From Mycobacterium sp. DL99 (GTDB lineage Bacteria > Actinomycetota > Actinomycetes > Mycobacteriales > Mycobacteriaceae): DNA of 64,000 nt. The stretch lies in contig NZ_SJOM01000007.1 in NCBI RefSeq assembly GCF_004762045.1, positions 2,289,555-2,353,554 on the forward strand. Reading direction: 5' to 3'. The notes under the pieces are model-generated. The model saw only the letters and a list, made by a program, of their open reading frames with translations. It did no database searches and had not been told where the DNA came from. Shown piece by piece: positions 38,094 through 48,925 of this stretch; the stretch's first letter is position 1, and each line of letters opens with the position of its first letter. Both the position numbers and the translations under genes were made by a program.

Positions 38094-39560
38094 ATGACAT
38101 CTCCCTCTGGTCATGTCAGGGTGCGGTTCTGCCCGTCGCCGACCGGGACCCCGCACGTCGGGTTGGTGCGCACCGCGCTGTTCAACTGGGCCTATGCCCG
38201 GCATACCGGCGGAACCTTCGTCTTCCGTATCGAGGACACCGATGCCGCGCGCGACAGCGACGAGAGCTACGCCGCGATTCTCGACGCCCTGCGGTGGTTG
38301 GGCCTGGACTGGGATGAGGGCCCCGAGGTCGGCGGCCCGTACGAGCCGTACCGGCAGTCACAGCGCAGCGAGATCTACCGCGATGTGATCTCCCGTCTGC
38401 TCGAGGCCGGCGAGGTCTACGAGGCCTATTCGACGCCCGAAGAGGTCGAGGCGCGGCATGTCGCGGCCGGGCGAAATCCCAAACTCGGATACGACAATTA
38501 CGACCGCGACCTCACTGACGAGCAGCGCAAGGCGTTTGCCGACGAGGGCCGTAAGCCCGTGCTGCGCTTGCGTATGCCTGACGAGGACCTCGGCTGGACC
38601 GATCTGGTGCGCGGCCCGGTGAGCTTCCCAGCGGGCTCGGTGCCGGATTTCGCGATCACGCGTGCCAACGGAGATCCGTTGTACACCTTGGTCAATCCGG
38701 TCGACGACGCGATGATGAAGATCACCCACGTGCTGCGCGGCGAGGACATCATGCCCTCGACACCGCGGCAGATCGCGCTGTACCGGGCGCTGATGCGGAT
38801 CGGCGTGGCTGAGCGGGTACCTGAATTCGCTCATTTGCCAAGTGTTCTCGGCGAGGGCAACAAGAAGTTGTCCAAGCGTGATCCGCAGTCGAATCTGTTC
38901 CTGCACCGGGACCGCGGCTTCCTGCCGGAGGGGCTACTGAACTACCTGGCGCTGCTGGGCTGGGGCATCGCCGACGACCACGACGTGTTCAGCCTCGACG
39001 AGATGGTGGCCGCATTCGACGTGGCCAACGTCAACTCCAACCCGGCGCGGTTCGACCAGAAGAAGGCCGACGCGATCAATGCCGAGCACATCCGGCTGCT
39101 GACGCCAGAGGATTTCACGGCCCGGCTGCGCGCCTATCTCGACGCCCACGGTCACGACACCGGTTTGGATGACGCCGCATTCGCCGAAGCCGCCGCGCTG
39201 ATCCAGACCCGCATCGTCGTCCTCGGCGATGCGTGGGGGCTGCTGAAGTTCTTCGACGACGACTCCTACGAGATCGACGAGAAGGCGGCCGGCAAGGAAC
39301 TGCGTGAGGAGGCCGCACCGGTCCTGGACGCCGCGCTGAGCGCCTTGGAGGGCGTCGGGGAGTGGAACACCCCCAACATCGAGGCGGCGCTCAAGGCGGC
39401 GCTTCTGGACGGTCTGGAGCTCAAGCCCCGTAAGGCGTTCGGGCCGATCCGCGTCGCCGTCACGGGCGCGACGATCAGCCCGCCACTGTTCGAGTCGATG
39501 GAGCTGTTGGGTGCCGACCGCAGCCTGGCGCGGTTGCGGGCCGCCCGGGGCCGGCTGTGA
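38094..39560 (+). CDS. gltX: Glutamyl-tRNA synthetase
   Basis: 488-residue class I synthetase. HIGH-like motif: [25 protein letters not shown]-like motif: KKLSKRDPQ. The C-terminal helical anticodon-binding part is complete. In organisms using GatCAB, GltX is non-discriminating and charges both tRNA-Glu and tRNA-Gln with glutamate; the presence of gatCAB and absence of a glnS in this window are consistent with that. ATG 38094 is preferred (GTG directly before it is also possible), with an AGAGG ribosome binding site. tRNA-Gln and tRNA-Glu genes lie downstream. Confidence 0.95.
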   Translation: MTSPSGHVRVRFCPSPTGTPHVGLVRTALFNWAYARHTGGTFVFRIEDTDAARDSDESYAAILDALRWLGLDWDEGPEVGGPYEPYRQSQRSEIYRDVISRLLEAGEVYEAYSTPEEVEARHVAAGRNPKLGYDNYDRDLTDEQRKAFADEGRKPVLRLRMPDEDLGWTDLVRGPVSFPAGSVPDFAITRANGDPLYTLVNPVDDAMMKITHVLRGEDIMPSTPRQIALYRALMRIGVAERVPEFAHLPSVLGEGNKKLSKRDPQSNLFLHRDRGFLPEGLLNYLALLGWGIADDHDVFSLDEMVAAFDVANVNSNPARFDQKKADAINAEHIRLLTPEDFTARLRAYLDAHGHDTGLDDAAFAEAAALIQTRIVVLGDAWGLLKFFDDDSYEIDEKAAGKELREEAAPVLDAALSALEGVGEWNTPNIEAALKAALLDGLELKPRKAFGPIRVAVTGATISPPLFESMELLGADRSLARLRAARGRL

Positions 39561-39701
39561 ACGCCCAGGCGTGCCGGGGGTTGGTAAAGAGAGCCGAAAA
39601 TCTTTGGTAGTCTGCTCGTCGGCCCGAAAAGCAAAACGGGGAAGCCCCCGCTGAGCCGATCGGATCGAAATTGCCTGTGACCTGCGGTGATGGGCAATTA
39701 T

Positions 39702-39773
39702 TGGGGTATGGTGTAATTGGCAACACAGCGGTTTCTGGTACCGCCATTCTAGGTTCGAGTCCTGGTACCCCAG
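39702..39773 (+). tRNA. tRNA-Gln (anticodon CTG)
   Basis: The cloverleaf is complete: acceptor TGGGGTA (39702-39708) pairs with TACCCCA (39766-39772), discriminator G at 39773; anticodon stem GCGGT/ACCGC with loop TTCTGGT gives anticodon CTG, reading CAG. The T arm has GGTTCGAGTCC. CCA follows in the genome (39774-39776). The first pair is U-A, normal for tRNA-Gln. It sits 141 bases after gltX; in this bacterium it would be charged with Glu by GltX and amidated by GatCAB. Confidence 0.95.
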
Positions 39774-39844
39774 CCATCCGGAGAGGATCAGCCGGATTAG
39801 GTGAGCACGACCGCCTAAGCTAAGCTGACCATCCGGAAGTTCTA

Positions 39845-39917
39845 GCCCCCGTCGTCTAGCGGCCTAGGACGCCGCCCTCTCACGGCGGTAGCGTGGGTTC
39901 GAATCCCATCGGGGGTA
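39845..39917 (+). tRNA. tRNA-Glu (anticodon CTC)
   Basis: Acceptor GCCCCCG (39845-39851) pairs with CGGGGGT (39910-39916; first pair G-U), discriminator A at 39917; CCA is not encoded. The anticodon stem CCGCC/GGCGG encloses loop CTCTCAC, giving anticodon CTC for GAG. The T arm carries GGTTCGAATCC. It lies 71 bases after tRNA-Gln in the same direction and is followed by a strong terminator, so the two tRNAs are probably processed from one transcript. Confidence 0.95.
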
Positions 39918-39924
39918 CAGAAGT

Positions 39925-39958
39925 AAAAGCGCCCAGTTCTCACGAACTGGGCGCTTTT
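39925..39958 (+). terminator. Terminator of the tRNA-Gln/tRNA-Glu unit
   Basis: AAAAGCGCCCAGTTC (39925-39939) and its exact complement GAACTGGGCGCTTTT (39944-39958) form a 15-bp hairpin with a four-base loop, ending in TTTT, eight bases after tRNA-Glu. The 150 bases from here to the convergent IclR gene hold no gene I can support. Confidence 0.9.
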
Positions 39959-40108
39959 GCGTTATGCGGACACGGCGCCCGCCCGCGCCCCATCGTCACG
40001 CCAGAATGGCCCCGGGTGGTGAACGTCACTCCGTCGTGAGGCTGGTCGGATTCGGGGCCGGCGACGTCCCGCCACGCCGGGCGCGTCAGCCGCGTGTTGA
40101 GATTCGTC

Positions 40109-40810
40109 TCACAGTCGGCGGGTGAGCGCGTCGGAGGCGGCAAGCAGATCGGCGGCCCAGCGGGCCCCGGGTCGCCGGCCCATGCGGTCGATCGGCCCGG
40201 ACACGGACACCGCGGCGATCACCGCGCCACGGCCGTCACGCACCGGTGCCGAGACGCTGGCCACACCCGGCTCACGTTCGGCGGCGCTCTGCGCCCAGCC
40301 GCGCTTGCGGACCTCGGCCAGGGTGCGGTCGGTGAACTTGGCGGCCGGCAGCACGGCCTGCTGGGTGGCCGGGTCGGCATAGGCCAGTAGCACTTTGGCG
40401 CCCGAGCCGGCCGTCATCGGGAGGTGGGTGCCCACCGGCACGGTGTCGCGCAGCCCGGCCGGAGGTTCCAGCGCCACCACACAGACCCGGGATTGCCCTT
40501 CGCGCCGGTACAGCTGCACGCTCTCACCGGTGATCTCACGCAGGCGGGGCAGGACCGCGGCGCCGGCCGCCAGGAGCGGATCGTTGACGTGGGAGGCCAA
40601 TTCGGTCAATGCCGGGCCGAGGCGCCAGCGTCCGTCGCCGTCGCGGGCCAGCAGCCGGTGGGTTTCGAGCCCGGCGGCCAGCCGGTGCGCGGTCGCCCGC
40701 GGGAGCCCGGTCCGCTCGCAGAGTTCGGCCAGCCCGCAAGGTGACTCGGCCACGGTGTGCAGCACACCCACGGCTTTGTCGAGAACGCCGATGCCGCTAT
40801 CATTTCTCAC
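40109..40810 (-). CDS. ltbR: IclR-family regulator, LtbR-like (Rv2989 type)
   Basis: 233 residues. The N-terminal winged helix is GVLDKAVGVLHTVAES, then LAELCERTGLPRATAHRLAAGL; the effector domain has VCVVALEPPAGLRDTVPVG and GSGAKVLLAYADP, ending VSVSGPIDRMG. It is divergent from leuCD, exactly as LtbR in Corynebacterium glutamicum, which represses leuB, leuCD and trp genes; the same role is inferred here. GTG at 40810 lies six bases after a minus-strand TAGTAT (40817-40822), so its mRNA is probably leaderless. The palindrome at 40805-40840 covers that promoter. Confidence 0.85.
   Translation of the reverse strand: MRNDSGIGVLDKAVGVLHTVAESPCGLAELCERTGLPRATAHRLAAGLETHRLLARDGDGRWRLGPALTELASHVNDPLLAAGAAVLPRLREITGESVQLYRREGQSRVCVVALEPPAGLRDTVPVGTHLPMTAGSGAKVLLAYADPATQQAVLPAAKFTDRTLAEVRKRGWAQSAAEREPGVASVSAPVRDGRGAVIAAVSVSGPIDRMGRRPGARWAADLLAASDALTRRL
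40776..40803 (+). promoter_or_regulatory. Possible leuCD promoter
   Basis: TTGTCG (40776-40781) and TATCAT (40798-40803), 16 bp apart, form a reasonable promoter pointing to leuC from within the 5' end of the divergent regulator gene. Transcription would start near 40810, at the edge of the palindrome at 40805-40840, and give a leader of about 118 bases that contains a small open frame. Confidence 0.45.
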
Positions 40811-40840
40811 AGAGAGATACTAGCGTCTCGCATTGTGAGA
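40805..40840. promoter_or_regulatory. Candidate IclR/LtbR operator between ltbR and leuC
   Basis: An inner palindrome GAGATACTAGCGTCTC (40814-40829, GAGA-N2-CTAG-N2-TCTC) is nested in outer arms TCTCAC (40805-40810) and GTGAGA (40835-40840), centred within one base of each other. It overlaps the -10 and start codon of the regulator gene and lies at the predicted leuC transcription start, where a bound repressor could block both. Confidence 0.6.
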
Positions 40841-40926
40841 TGACAGATGAGATGGCGACAGTAACTCCCAGCCCTGGCGGACTCTTGATGCAAGCCCGCG
40901 TTGCCGTTAATCGAATCGAGAAGTAG
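40840..40926 (+). CDS. Small upstream open frame of leuC (possible leader peptide)
   Basis: An ATG at 40840 opens a 28-codon frame ending in TAG at 40924-40926, two bases before the leuC ATG; in-frame ATGs at 40852 and 40888 give shorter forms. The later part reads [16 protein letters not shown], with a Leu-Leu pair, three Val and one Ile. There is no terminator hairpin behind it, so it is not a classical attenuator; if translated, it would couple directly to leuC. Low confidence that it is a gene. Confidence 0.35.
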   Translation: MTDEMATVTPSPGGLLMQARVAVNRIEK

Positions 40927-40928
40927 CG

Positions 40929-42383
40929 ATGGACCAATCGACACAGACATCCGTGAAGCCGCGCACCCTGGCCGAAAAGGTTTGGGACGACCACGTCGTG
41001 GCGCGCGGTGAGGGAGAGGGCGCGGCCAGAGAGCCCGACCTGATTTACATCGACCTGCATCTCGTCCACGAGGTCACCAGCCCGCAGGCGTTCGACGGCC
41101 TGCGATTGGCGGGCCGGCCGGTGCGACGACCGGACCTCACGATCGCCACCGAGGACCACAACGTGCCCACGGTCGACATCGACAAGCCGATCGCGGATCC
41201 GGTTTCGCGCACCCAGGTCGAGACACTGCGGCGCAACTGCGAGGAATTCGGCATCCGGTTGCACCCGATGGGCGATGCCGAACAGGGCATCGTGCACATC
41301 ATCGGACCGCAGCTGGGGCTGACGCAGCCGGGCATGACGGTCGTGTGCGGGGACAGCCATACCTCGACCCACGGTGCATTCGGCGCCATCGCGATGGGTA
41401 TCGGCACCTCCGAGGTCGAACACGTGATGGCCACGCAGACACTGCCGCTCAAGCCGTTCAAGACCATGGCGGTCAACGTCGACGGCGTGCTGCCGCCCGG
41501 CGTGAGCGCCAAGGACGTCATCCTGGCCGTGATCGCCAAGATCGGTACCGGCGGCGGCCAGGGCCACGTCATCGAGTACCGGGGCAGCGCCATCGAGGCG
41601 TTGTCCATGGAAGGCCGGATGACGATCTGCAACATGAGCATCGAGGCCGGGGCCCGGGCCGGCATGGTCGCTCCTGACGAGACCACCTTCGAATTCCTCA
41701 AGGGCCGCCCGAACGCTCCGAAGGGGGCCGACTGGGACGCCGCGGTGGCCGCCTGGAGCGAGTTGCGTACCGACGAGGGCGCCGAATTCGACACCGAGGT
41801 CTACCTGGACGCCGCCACGCTGAGCCCGTTCGTGACATGGGGAACCAACCCGGGACAGGGCGTCCCGCTGTCCGCGTCGGTGCCCGATCCGGAGTTGATC
41901 GGCGACGACGGCGAGCGTCAGTCGGCGGAGAAGGCCTTGGCCTACATGGATCTTCGACCCGGGATGGCCATGCGTGACATCGCCGTGGACACCGTTTTCG
42001 TCGGGTCCTGCACCAACGGCAGGATCGAGGACCTGCGGGTGGTCGCCGACGTGCTGCGCGATCGCAAGGTCGCCGACGGGGTGCGGATGCTCGTCGTGCC
42101 GGGCTCGATGCGGGTCCGGGCCCAGGCCGAATCGGAAGGTCTCGACCGGATATTCACCGCCGCGGGCGCCGAATGGCGGCAAGCCGGCTGCTCGATGTGT
42201 CTGGGCATGAACCCCGATCAACTGTCCCCGGGGCAGCGCTGTGCCTCGACGTCCAACCGGAATTTCGAAGGCCGACAGGGCAAGGGGGGCCGCACGCACC
42301 TGGTCTCGCCGGCCGTTGCCGCAGCCACCGCCGTACGCGGAAAGCTGGCGTCCCCTGCCGATCTGCCCGCCGCGACCCGCTAA
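40929..42383 (+). CDS. leuC: 3-isopropylmalate dehydratase large subunit
   Basis: 484 residues of the aconitase superfamily. LeuC holds the [4Fe-4S] cluster that isomerises 2- to 3-isopropylmalate. Cluster cysteines are visible in [13 protein letters not shown] and [27 protein letters not shown] is the substrate-binding motif. Length is normal. It works with LeuD, which starts 21 bases downstream. It starts two bases after a small upstream frame and is probably repressed by the divergent IclR protein. Confidence 0.97.
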   Translation: MDQSTQTSVKPRTLAEKVWDDHVVARGEGEGAAREPDLIYIDLHLVHEVTSPQAFDGLRLAGRPVRRPDLTIATEDHNVPTVDIDKPIADPVSRTQVETLRRNCEEFGIRLHPMGDAEQGIVHIIGPQLGLTQPGMTVVCGDSHTSTHGAFGAIAMGIGTSEVEHVMATQTLPLKPFKTMAVNVDGVLPPGVSAKDVILAVIAKIGTGGGQGHVIEYRGSAIEALSMEGRMTICNMSIEAGARAGMVAPDETTFEFLKGRPNAPKGADWDAAVAAWSELRTDEGAEFDTEVYLDAATLSPFVTWGTNPGQGVPLSASVPDPELIGDDGERQSAEKALAYMDLRPGMAMRDIAVDTVFVGSCTNGRIEDLRVVADVLRDRKVADGVRMLVVPGSMRVRAQAESEGLDRIFTAAGAEWRQAGCSMCLGMNPDQLSPGQRCASTSNRNFEGRQGKGGRTHLVSPAVAAATAVRGKLASPADLPAATR

Positions 42384-42404
42384 GAAACCAGAAGGAGAAG
42401 CCTG

Positions 42405-42998
42405 ATGGAGGCTTTTAGCACTCACACCGGCATCGGCGTCCCGCTGCGGCGGTCCAATGTCGACACCGACCAGATCATCCCCGCCGTCTATTTGAAGCGG
42501 GTAACCCGAACGGGTTTCGAGGACGGATTGTTCGCCGCCTGGCGCGCTGATCCGTCGTTCATTCTGAATCTTCCGCCATTCGACAAAGGCTCGGTGTTGG
42601 TCGCCGGACCCGATTTCGGCACCGGATCGTCACGCGAACATGCCGTCTGGGCGCTCATGGACTATGGCTTCCGGGTGGTTATCTCATCCCGTTTCGCCGA
42701 TATTTTCCGCGGCAACGCCGGCAAGGCCGGGCTATTGGCCGCCGAAGTCGCCCAAGACGATGTCGAGCTCTTATGGAAGCTCATCGAGCAGAATCCGGGG
42801 CTGGAAATCACTGTGAATCTTCAAGATCGAAATATCGTCGCCGGAACGGTTGTGCTGCCGTTCAGAATTGACGACTACACGGCTTGGCGACTGCTCGAGG
42901 GACTCGACGATATAGGCCTTACGCTGCGGAAACTCTCTTCGATCGAGGATTACGAGAAGCACCGGCCGGCCTGGAAGCCGCGCACTCTGCCCGCCTGA
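42405..42998 (+). CDS. leuD: 3-isopropylmalate dehydratase small subunit
   Basis: 197 residues, the swivelling domain of isopropylmalate isomerase. Motifs: [20 protein letters not shown] and the substrate-binding loop [18 protein letters not shown]. An AGAAGGAGAAG ribosome binding site precedes the ATG. It ends the leuCD operon; hupB follows after 215 bases with its own promoter. Position matches Rv2987c. Confidence 0.96.
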   Translation: MEAFSTHTGIGVPLRRSNVDTDQIIPAVYLKRVTRTGFEDGLFAAWRADPSFILNLPPFDKGSVLVAGPDFGTGSSREHAVWALMDYGFRVVISSRFADIFRGNAGKAGLLAAEVAQDDVELLWKLIEQNPGLEITVNLQDRNIVAGTVVLPFRIDDYTAWRLLEGLDDIGLTLRKLSSIEDYEKHRPAWKPRTLPA

Positions 42999-43137
42999 TC
43001 GGGGGCCTCGTACGGGTGCATCGGAGCCCGAATTCGCCGCGTGCCAAACCGGTTCTGGACCCAACCTGGGGGAGTCCAAGTGGGGCAAGCGGATTGCCGG
43101 ATTGTTCGCTAGCTACGCCTGAAATTGCGCGTGGCTC

Positions 43138-43167
43138 TTGGAAATCAGTGGTTACAGGGTTTACCGT
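43138..43167 (+). promoter_or_regulatory. Promoter of hupB
   Basis: TTGGAA (43138-43143) and TACCGT (43162-43167) are 18 bp apart. Transcription would start near 43174 and give a leader of about 40 bases with two purine-rich ribosome binding sites, AAGGAGG (43184-43190) and GGAGG just before the ATG. The rest of the 215-base gap after leuD shows nothing else I can support. Confidence 0.55.
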
Positions 43168-43213
43168 GTCCTCTAGTCGGTCCAAGGAGGACCACTGGTT
43201 TCGGAGGTTTTGG

Positions 43214-43891
43214 ATGAACAAAGCGGAGCTCATCGACGTACTCACAACCAAACTGGGCACCGATCGTCGGCAGGCTACCGCCGCGGTGGAGAACGTTGTG
43301 GACACCATCGTCCGCGCGGTGCACAAGGGCGACAGCGTCACGATCACCGGCTTCGGTGTCTTCGAGCAGCGCCGCCGCGCTGCCCGTGTGGCGCGCAACC
43401 CGCGCACCGGCGAGACGGTGAAGGTCAAGCCCACCTCGGTGCCGGCTTTCCGTCCGGGCGCTCAGTTCAAGGCGGTTGTCTCTGGGGCACAGCGCCTCCC
43501 GTCTGAAGGTCCGGCGGTCAAGCGTGGCGTCACCGCAGGCCCGGTCAAGCGCGCCGCCGCCAAGAAGGTGGCCACCAGGGCAGTGGCCAAGAAGGCCGCC
43601 ACCAAGGCAGTCAAGAAGGCTGCGGTCAAGGCCGTTGTCAAGAAGGCTGCGACCAAGGCCGCTGTCAAGAAGGCACCCGCCAAGAAGGCTGCGACCAAGG
43701 CACCCGCCAAGAAGGCTGCGACCAAGGCACCCGCCAAGAAGGCTGCGACCAAGGCACCCGCCAAGAAGGCTGCGACCAAGGCACCCGCCAAGAAGGCCGC
43801 GACCAAGGCACCCGCCAAGAAGGCCGCGACCAAGGCACCCGCCAAGAAGGTGGCTGCCAAGAAGGCACCGGCCAAGAAGGGCCGCAAGTAA
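43214..43891 (+). CDS. hupB: Nucleoid protein HupB (HU with lysine-rich tail)
   Basis: 225 residues. Residues 1-90 are an HU/IHF fold: [40 protein letters not shown] and [20 protein letters not shown], the DNA-bending arm. Residues 100-225 are an intrinsically disordered tail of KAAxK and PAKK units, including six perfect APAKKAATK repeats, typical of mycobacterial HupB and similar to histone H1. It compacts DNA and also binds iron regulation sites in M. tuberculosis. ATG 43214 was chosen over the longer upstream frame because it starts the HU fold exactly and has a ribosome binding site. Confidence 0.97.
   Translation: MNKAELIDVLTTKLGTDRRQATAAVENVVDTIVRAVHKGDSVTITGFGVFEQRRRAARVARNPRTGETVKVKPTSVPAFRPGAQFKAVVSGAQRLPSEGPAVKRGVTAGPVKRAAAKKVATRAVAKKAATKAVKKAAVKAVVKKAATKAAVKKAPAKKAATKAPAKKAATKAPAKKAATKAPAKKAATKAPAKKAATKAPAKKAATKAPAKKVAAKKAPAKKGRK
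43673..43834 (+). repeat. In-frame 27-bp tandem repeat in hupB
   Basis: Six consecutive 27-bp units encode APAKKAATK (residues 154-207). The DNA units are identical except for a synonymous GCT/GCC change in the last ones, so they are recent duplications or kept uniform by recombination. Copy number is likely to vary between strains. Confidence 0.9.
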
Positions 43892-43901
43892 TTACGGTAA
43901 A

Positions 43902-43942
43902 GGCACGTCGTGAGCCGTAGGTGAGCTCACGACGTGTCTTTT
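43902..43942. terminator. Terminator between hupB and mutT1
   Basis: GGCACGTCGTGAGC (43902-43915) pairs with GCTCACGACGTGTC (43925-43938) over 14 bp with one G-U, nine-base loop, followed by TTTT (43939-43942). It ends hupB 10 bases after the stop and lies 11 bases before the end of convergent mutT1. Confidence 0.85.
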
Positions 43943-43953
43943 CTCGTGTGTAA

Positions 43954-44892
43954 CTAGCCGCCGGCGGGCAGGGGACTGCCGAGGTGGTCTGCAGCGACCA
44001 GTCGGCCGTCCGTCATCGACAGCACCCAGGTGCTGCCCTTGCGGTTTCCGGTGGTCTGCGGGCGCACCTGTGAGCGCGAGCACCACCACGAGATGAGATC
44101 GGGAATCACCTTGCCCTGTGTGCAGATCACCGGGGTCCCGGCCCGGGTCGCGAGTTCGAGCACACGATTGCGGCCGGCCTTGTGGTCGGAGTTGTACGCT
44201 TCCTCGGTCAGCGTCGGCTCATTGTGAATATCCACCCCGAGTTCCTGGGCCAACGGCTCCAGGGTCTGGTGGCAGCGCAGCCGATCAGCCGCGTAAAGCG
44301 TTGTGGCACCGAATGCCAGTAGTTGGGCGACCAGGGCTTCGGCCTGTGCCCGCCCCTTCTTGTCCAGCGGACGCTTGCGGTCGTCGCCCTTGAATCGGGA
44401 TCGCCGGCCGGCCACACCGTGCCGCACGATGAGTACCGTCTTGGTATCCGGCGGCTGTTTTGCAAAGCGGCGCAATACTTTTCGGTCATGCGGGTAGATC
44501 AGCTGATCCATCGCGGATTCCACCGGCAGCCAGATGAGCTTGTCCACCTCATCGTTGGGGGTGAAGTCGCCGCCGGTCGCGCGCGCAGCCCAGTACCAAA
44601 CCCGTTTGGTTCCCTGCGGAATGTCATACGAGATCGAGCCGAGCCGGCGCCCGAGCTGCGCGGTGTAGCCGGTCTCCTCGTGAACCTCGCGCACCGCGGC
44701 CACCGGATCGGTTTCGTTGAACTCGACCTTTCCCTTGGGCAGGGACCAATCGTCGTACCGTGGACGGTGGATGACGGCCACCTCGGGCACGGCAGTGCCC
44801 GCGGCGTCCTCGCCGCTGCGCCACAACACGGCGCCTGCTGCGGGCACCAGCTTGTTGCCCGGCTGCGCTGCTGTCGTGCTGTCGTTCGACAC
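43954..44892 (-). CDS. mutT1: MutT1: NUDIX hydrolase fused to histidine phosphatase
   Basis: 312 residues in two domains. The N-terminal NUDIX domain (about 15-145) has the full box in [20 protein letters not shown]. The C-terminal domain (about 150-312) has the phosphohistidine motif [12 protein letters not shown] and the later His region. In mycobacteria MutT1 removes oxidised guanine nucleotides such as 8-oxo-dGTP and diadenosine polyphosphates, and the phosphatase domain removes the next phosphate. GTG at 44892. It is 42 bases downstream of ppk1 on the same strand. Matches Rv2985. Confidence 0.95.
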   Translation of the reverse strand: MSNDSTTAAQPGNKLVPAAGAVLWRSGEDAAGTAVPEVAVIHRPRYDDWSLPKGKVEFNETDPVAAVREVHEETGYTAQLGRRLGSISYDIPQGTKRVWYWAARATGGDFTPNDEVDKLIWLPVESAMDQLIYPHDRKVLRRFAKQPPDTKTVLIVRHGVAGRRSRFKGDDRKRPLDKKGRAQAEALVAQLLAFGATTLYAADRLRCHQTLEPLAQELGVDIHNEPTLTEEAYNSDHKAGRNRVLELATRAGTPVICTQGKVIPDLISWWCSRSQVRPQTTGNRKGSTWVLSMTDGRLVAADHLGSPLPAGG

Positions 44893-44934
44893 CTCAACTC
44901 CTGCAGGTCATTCACCGGCCCGGGCCAGGTGGGA

Positions 44935-47130
44935 TCAGGGGTGCCGGTGACGTTCCATCAGTGACACCTGGTGGTCGCGAACTGTCTGCCCCTCCTGGGG
45001 CAGCGCCGTCCAGTGACCATCGTGTCGTAACTCCCAGCACCGGGTGGCCGGATCCATCGCGGACTCGAACACCTCGTTGAGTTGCGCCGTCAGCCTCGGA
45101 TCCTTGACCTGAGCCATCACTTCGACACGGCGGTCGAGATTACGATGCATCATGTCGGCACTGCCGATCCAGAACTCATTGATGGCGCGGAAGTGAATAA
45201 TCCGCGAGTGCTCGAGGAAGCGCCCCAGGATCGAGCGCACCCTGATGTTGTCGGAGTACCCGGGCACGCCTGGGCGTAGGGCGCAGATGCCCCGCACCAC
45301 GATCTCGACCGGGATCCCGGCCTGCGACGCCCGGTACAGCGCATCGATCACCTGCTCGTCGACCAGTGCGTTTGCCTTCAACCGGATTCCGGTCGTGGCT
45401 CCCTCATGATGGGCGGCGATCTCACGGTCGATGCGTTCGATGATGCCCTTGCGCACACCGCGCGGAGCCACCAGCAGGTTGCGGTAGGCGTCTTTGCGTG
45501 AGTAGCCGGTCAGTGAATTGAACAGATCGGTCAGGTCGGCGCCGATGTCGGGATCGGCGGTGAGCAACCCGACGTCTTCATACAGCCGCGCGGTTTTCGG
45601 GTTGTAGTTGCCGGTGCCGATGTGGCAGTAGCGCCGGATGGTCGACCCCTCACGGCGCACCACAAGGCAGGTCTTGCAGTGGGTCTTGAGGCCGATCAAC
45701 CCGTAGACCACGTGCACTCCGGCTTGTTCGAGTGCTCTGGCCCACTTGATGTTGGCCTGTTCGTCGAAGCGCGCCTTGATCTCGACGAGCGCGACCACCT
45801 GCTTGCCTGCCTCGGCGGCGTCGATCAGTGCGTTGACGATCGGCGAGTCACCGGATGTGCGGTAGAGCGTCTGTTTGATCGCCAGCACGTTGGGGTCGGC
45901 GGCAGCCTGCTCGATGAAGCGTTGCACGGTGGTGGAGAACGAGTCATAGGGATGATGTACCAGCACATCCCCGTCGCGCAGCGTCGAGAAAATGCTCTTG
46001 GGCGTCTCACGTTCGCCGAATGCCGGTGGGGTGGCGGGCACGAACGGCCGGTCCTTGAGCGCGGGCCGGTCCACGGCATAGATCTGCCACAGCGCGGACA
46101 GATCCAGCAGCCCGGGCACCTCGATAACGTCGCCGGGCGCCACATCCAGTTCCCGCAACAGCAGTTCGAGCATGCTCTCGGTCATGTCGTCGGACACTTC
46201 CAACCGCACCGGCGAGCCGAATCTGCGGCGCGCCAGCTCGCGTTCGAGCGCCTGCAGCAGATCCTCGTCGCGATCCTCTTCGACTTCGAAGTCGGCGTTG
46301 CGAGTGATCCGGAACGCGTGGTGCTCGACGATCTCCAGGCCGGGGAACAACACCGGCAGGAACGCCGCGATGAGTTCCTCCATGGGCAGGAACCGCACCA
46401 CGGTCGATCCATCGGTGGGGGCGCTCAGTTCCACGAAGCGGCCGACGTTGTCGGGCACCTTGATCCTGGCGAAGTGTTGCCCGCCGTCCTCGGGATGCTT
46501 GACGGTAATTGCCAGGTTCAGGCTCAGCCCGCTCACGAACGGGAACGGGTGGGCCGGGTCCACCGCGAGCGGGGTGAGCACCGGGAACACCTGCTCGTGG
46601 AAGTAGGTGGAGAGCTTGGCGCGTTCGGTTTCGTCGAGCTGGGCCCAGTTGACGATGATGATGCCCTCTTCGGCGAGCGCCGGGCGGACCGAGCTGAGGA
46701 ACACGTTGGCGTGCCGGTTGGCGATCTGCTGGGTGCGTTCGTTGATACGGCGCAGCTGTTCACGCGGGGACAGACCATCGGCCGAGCGCACCGAAAGCCC
46801 CATCTCGTCGCGCCGTTTCAGCCCGGCCACCCGCACCATGTAGAACTCGTCGAGATTGGACGCGAAGATCGCCAGGAACTTCGCCCGCTCGAGCAACGGC
46901 AGTGACGGGTCGGCCGCCAGCGCCAGTACCCGGGCGTTGAAGTCCAGCCAGCTCAGCTCGCGGTTGAGGTACCGGTCTTCGGGCAGTGCGTTGTCCACTG
47001 CCGGCCAGGTCGCAGCCGGTGGGACTTCCGGTGTTGCTGACTCGACGGACTGCCCCGATGCGGCTGCGGTGTTATCCCGATGGGAGTGCTCCGCCCGGGT
47101 CGCAGGCTCGGCTTCGGTGGCTTCGCTCAT
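44935..47130 (-). CDS. ppk1: Polyphosphate kinase 1
   Basis: 731 residues. PPK1 reversibly makes polyphosphate from ATP at the membrane or in the cytosol. Domains in order: disordered N terminus (about 40 residues), N domain ([19 protein letters not shown]), head domain, and two PLD-like catalytic domains. The autophosphorylated His is in [12 protein letters not shown] and the second catalytic His in [27 protein letters not shown] and [15 protein letters not shown] are also conserved. Two starts are possible: ATG 47130 (MSEATEAEP, used here) and ATG 47142. It precedes mutT1 in one unit. Matches Rv2984. Confidence 0.96.
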   Translation of the reverse strand: MSEATEAEPATRAEHSHRDNTAAASGQSVESATPEVPPAATWPAVDNALPEDRYLNRELSWLDFNARVLALAADPSLPLLERAKFLAIFASNLDEFYMVRVAGLKRRDEMGLSVRSADGLSPREQLRRINERTQQIANRHANVFLSSVRPALAEEGIIIVNWAQLDETERAKLSTYFHEQVFPVLTPLAVDPAHPFPFVSGLSLNLAITVKHPEDGGQHFARIKVPDNVGRFVELSAPTDGSTVVRFLPMEELIAAFLPVLFPGLEIVEHHAFRITRNADFEVEEDRDEDLLQALERELARRRFGSPVRLEVSDDMTESMLELLLRELDVAPGDVIEVPGLLDLSALWQIYAVDRPALKDRPFVPATPPAFGERETPKSIFSTLRDGDVLVHHPYDSFSTTVQRFIEQAAADPNVLAIKQTLYRTSGDSPIVNALIDAAEAGKQVVALVEIKARFDEQANIKWARALEQAGVHVVYGLIGLKTHCKTCLVVRREGSTIRRYCHIGTGNYNPKTARLYEDVGLLTADPDIGADLTDLFNSLTGYSRKDAYRNLLVAPRGVRKGIIERIDREIAAHHEGATTGIRLKANALVDEQVIDALYRASQAGIPVEIVVRGICALRPGVPGYSDNIRVRSILGRFLEHSRIIHFRAINEFWIGSADMMHRNLDRRVEVMAQVKDPRLTAQLNEVFESAMDPATRCWELRHDGHWTALPQEGQTVRDHQVSLMERHRHP

Positions 47131-47164
47131 TCGTCCGATCATTCCCTATCTGGTGGGGTCGCGG

Positions 47165-48896
<1,732 letters not shown>

Positions 48897-48925
48897 CGGC
48901 CTCCGGACGCGAGGAGGTAACAGGT

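Noticed and set aside
39774..39776. Encoded CCA of tRNA-Gln as evidence of foreign origin
   Set aside because: The three bases may be chance; tRNA-Glu next to it lacks CCA and both fit the mycobacterial order after gltX.
43673..43834. Regular repeats suggestive of a CRISPR array
   Set aside because: The 27-bp units are directly adjacent without spacers and are in frame within the HupB tail.
45622..46905. 427-codon frame antisense to ppk1
   Set aside because: Low-complexity shadow of ppk1 with no recognisable fold or start signals.
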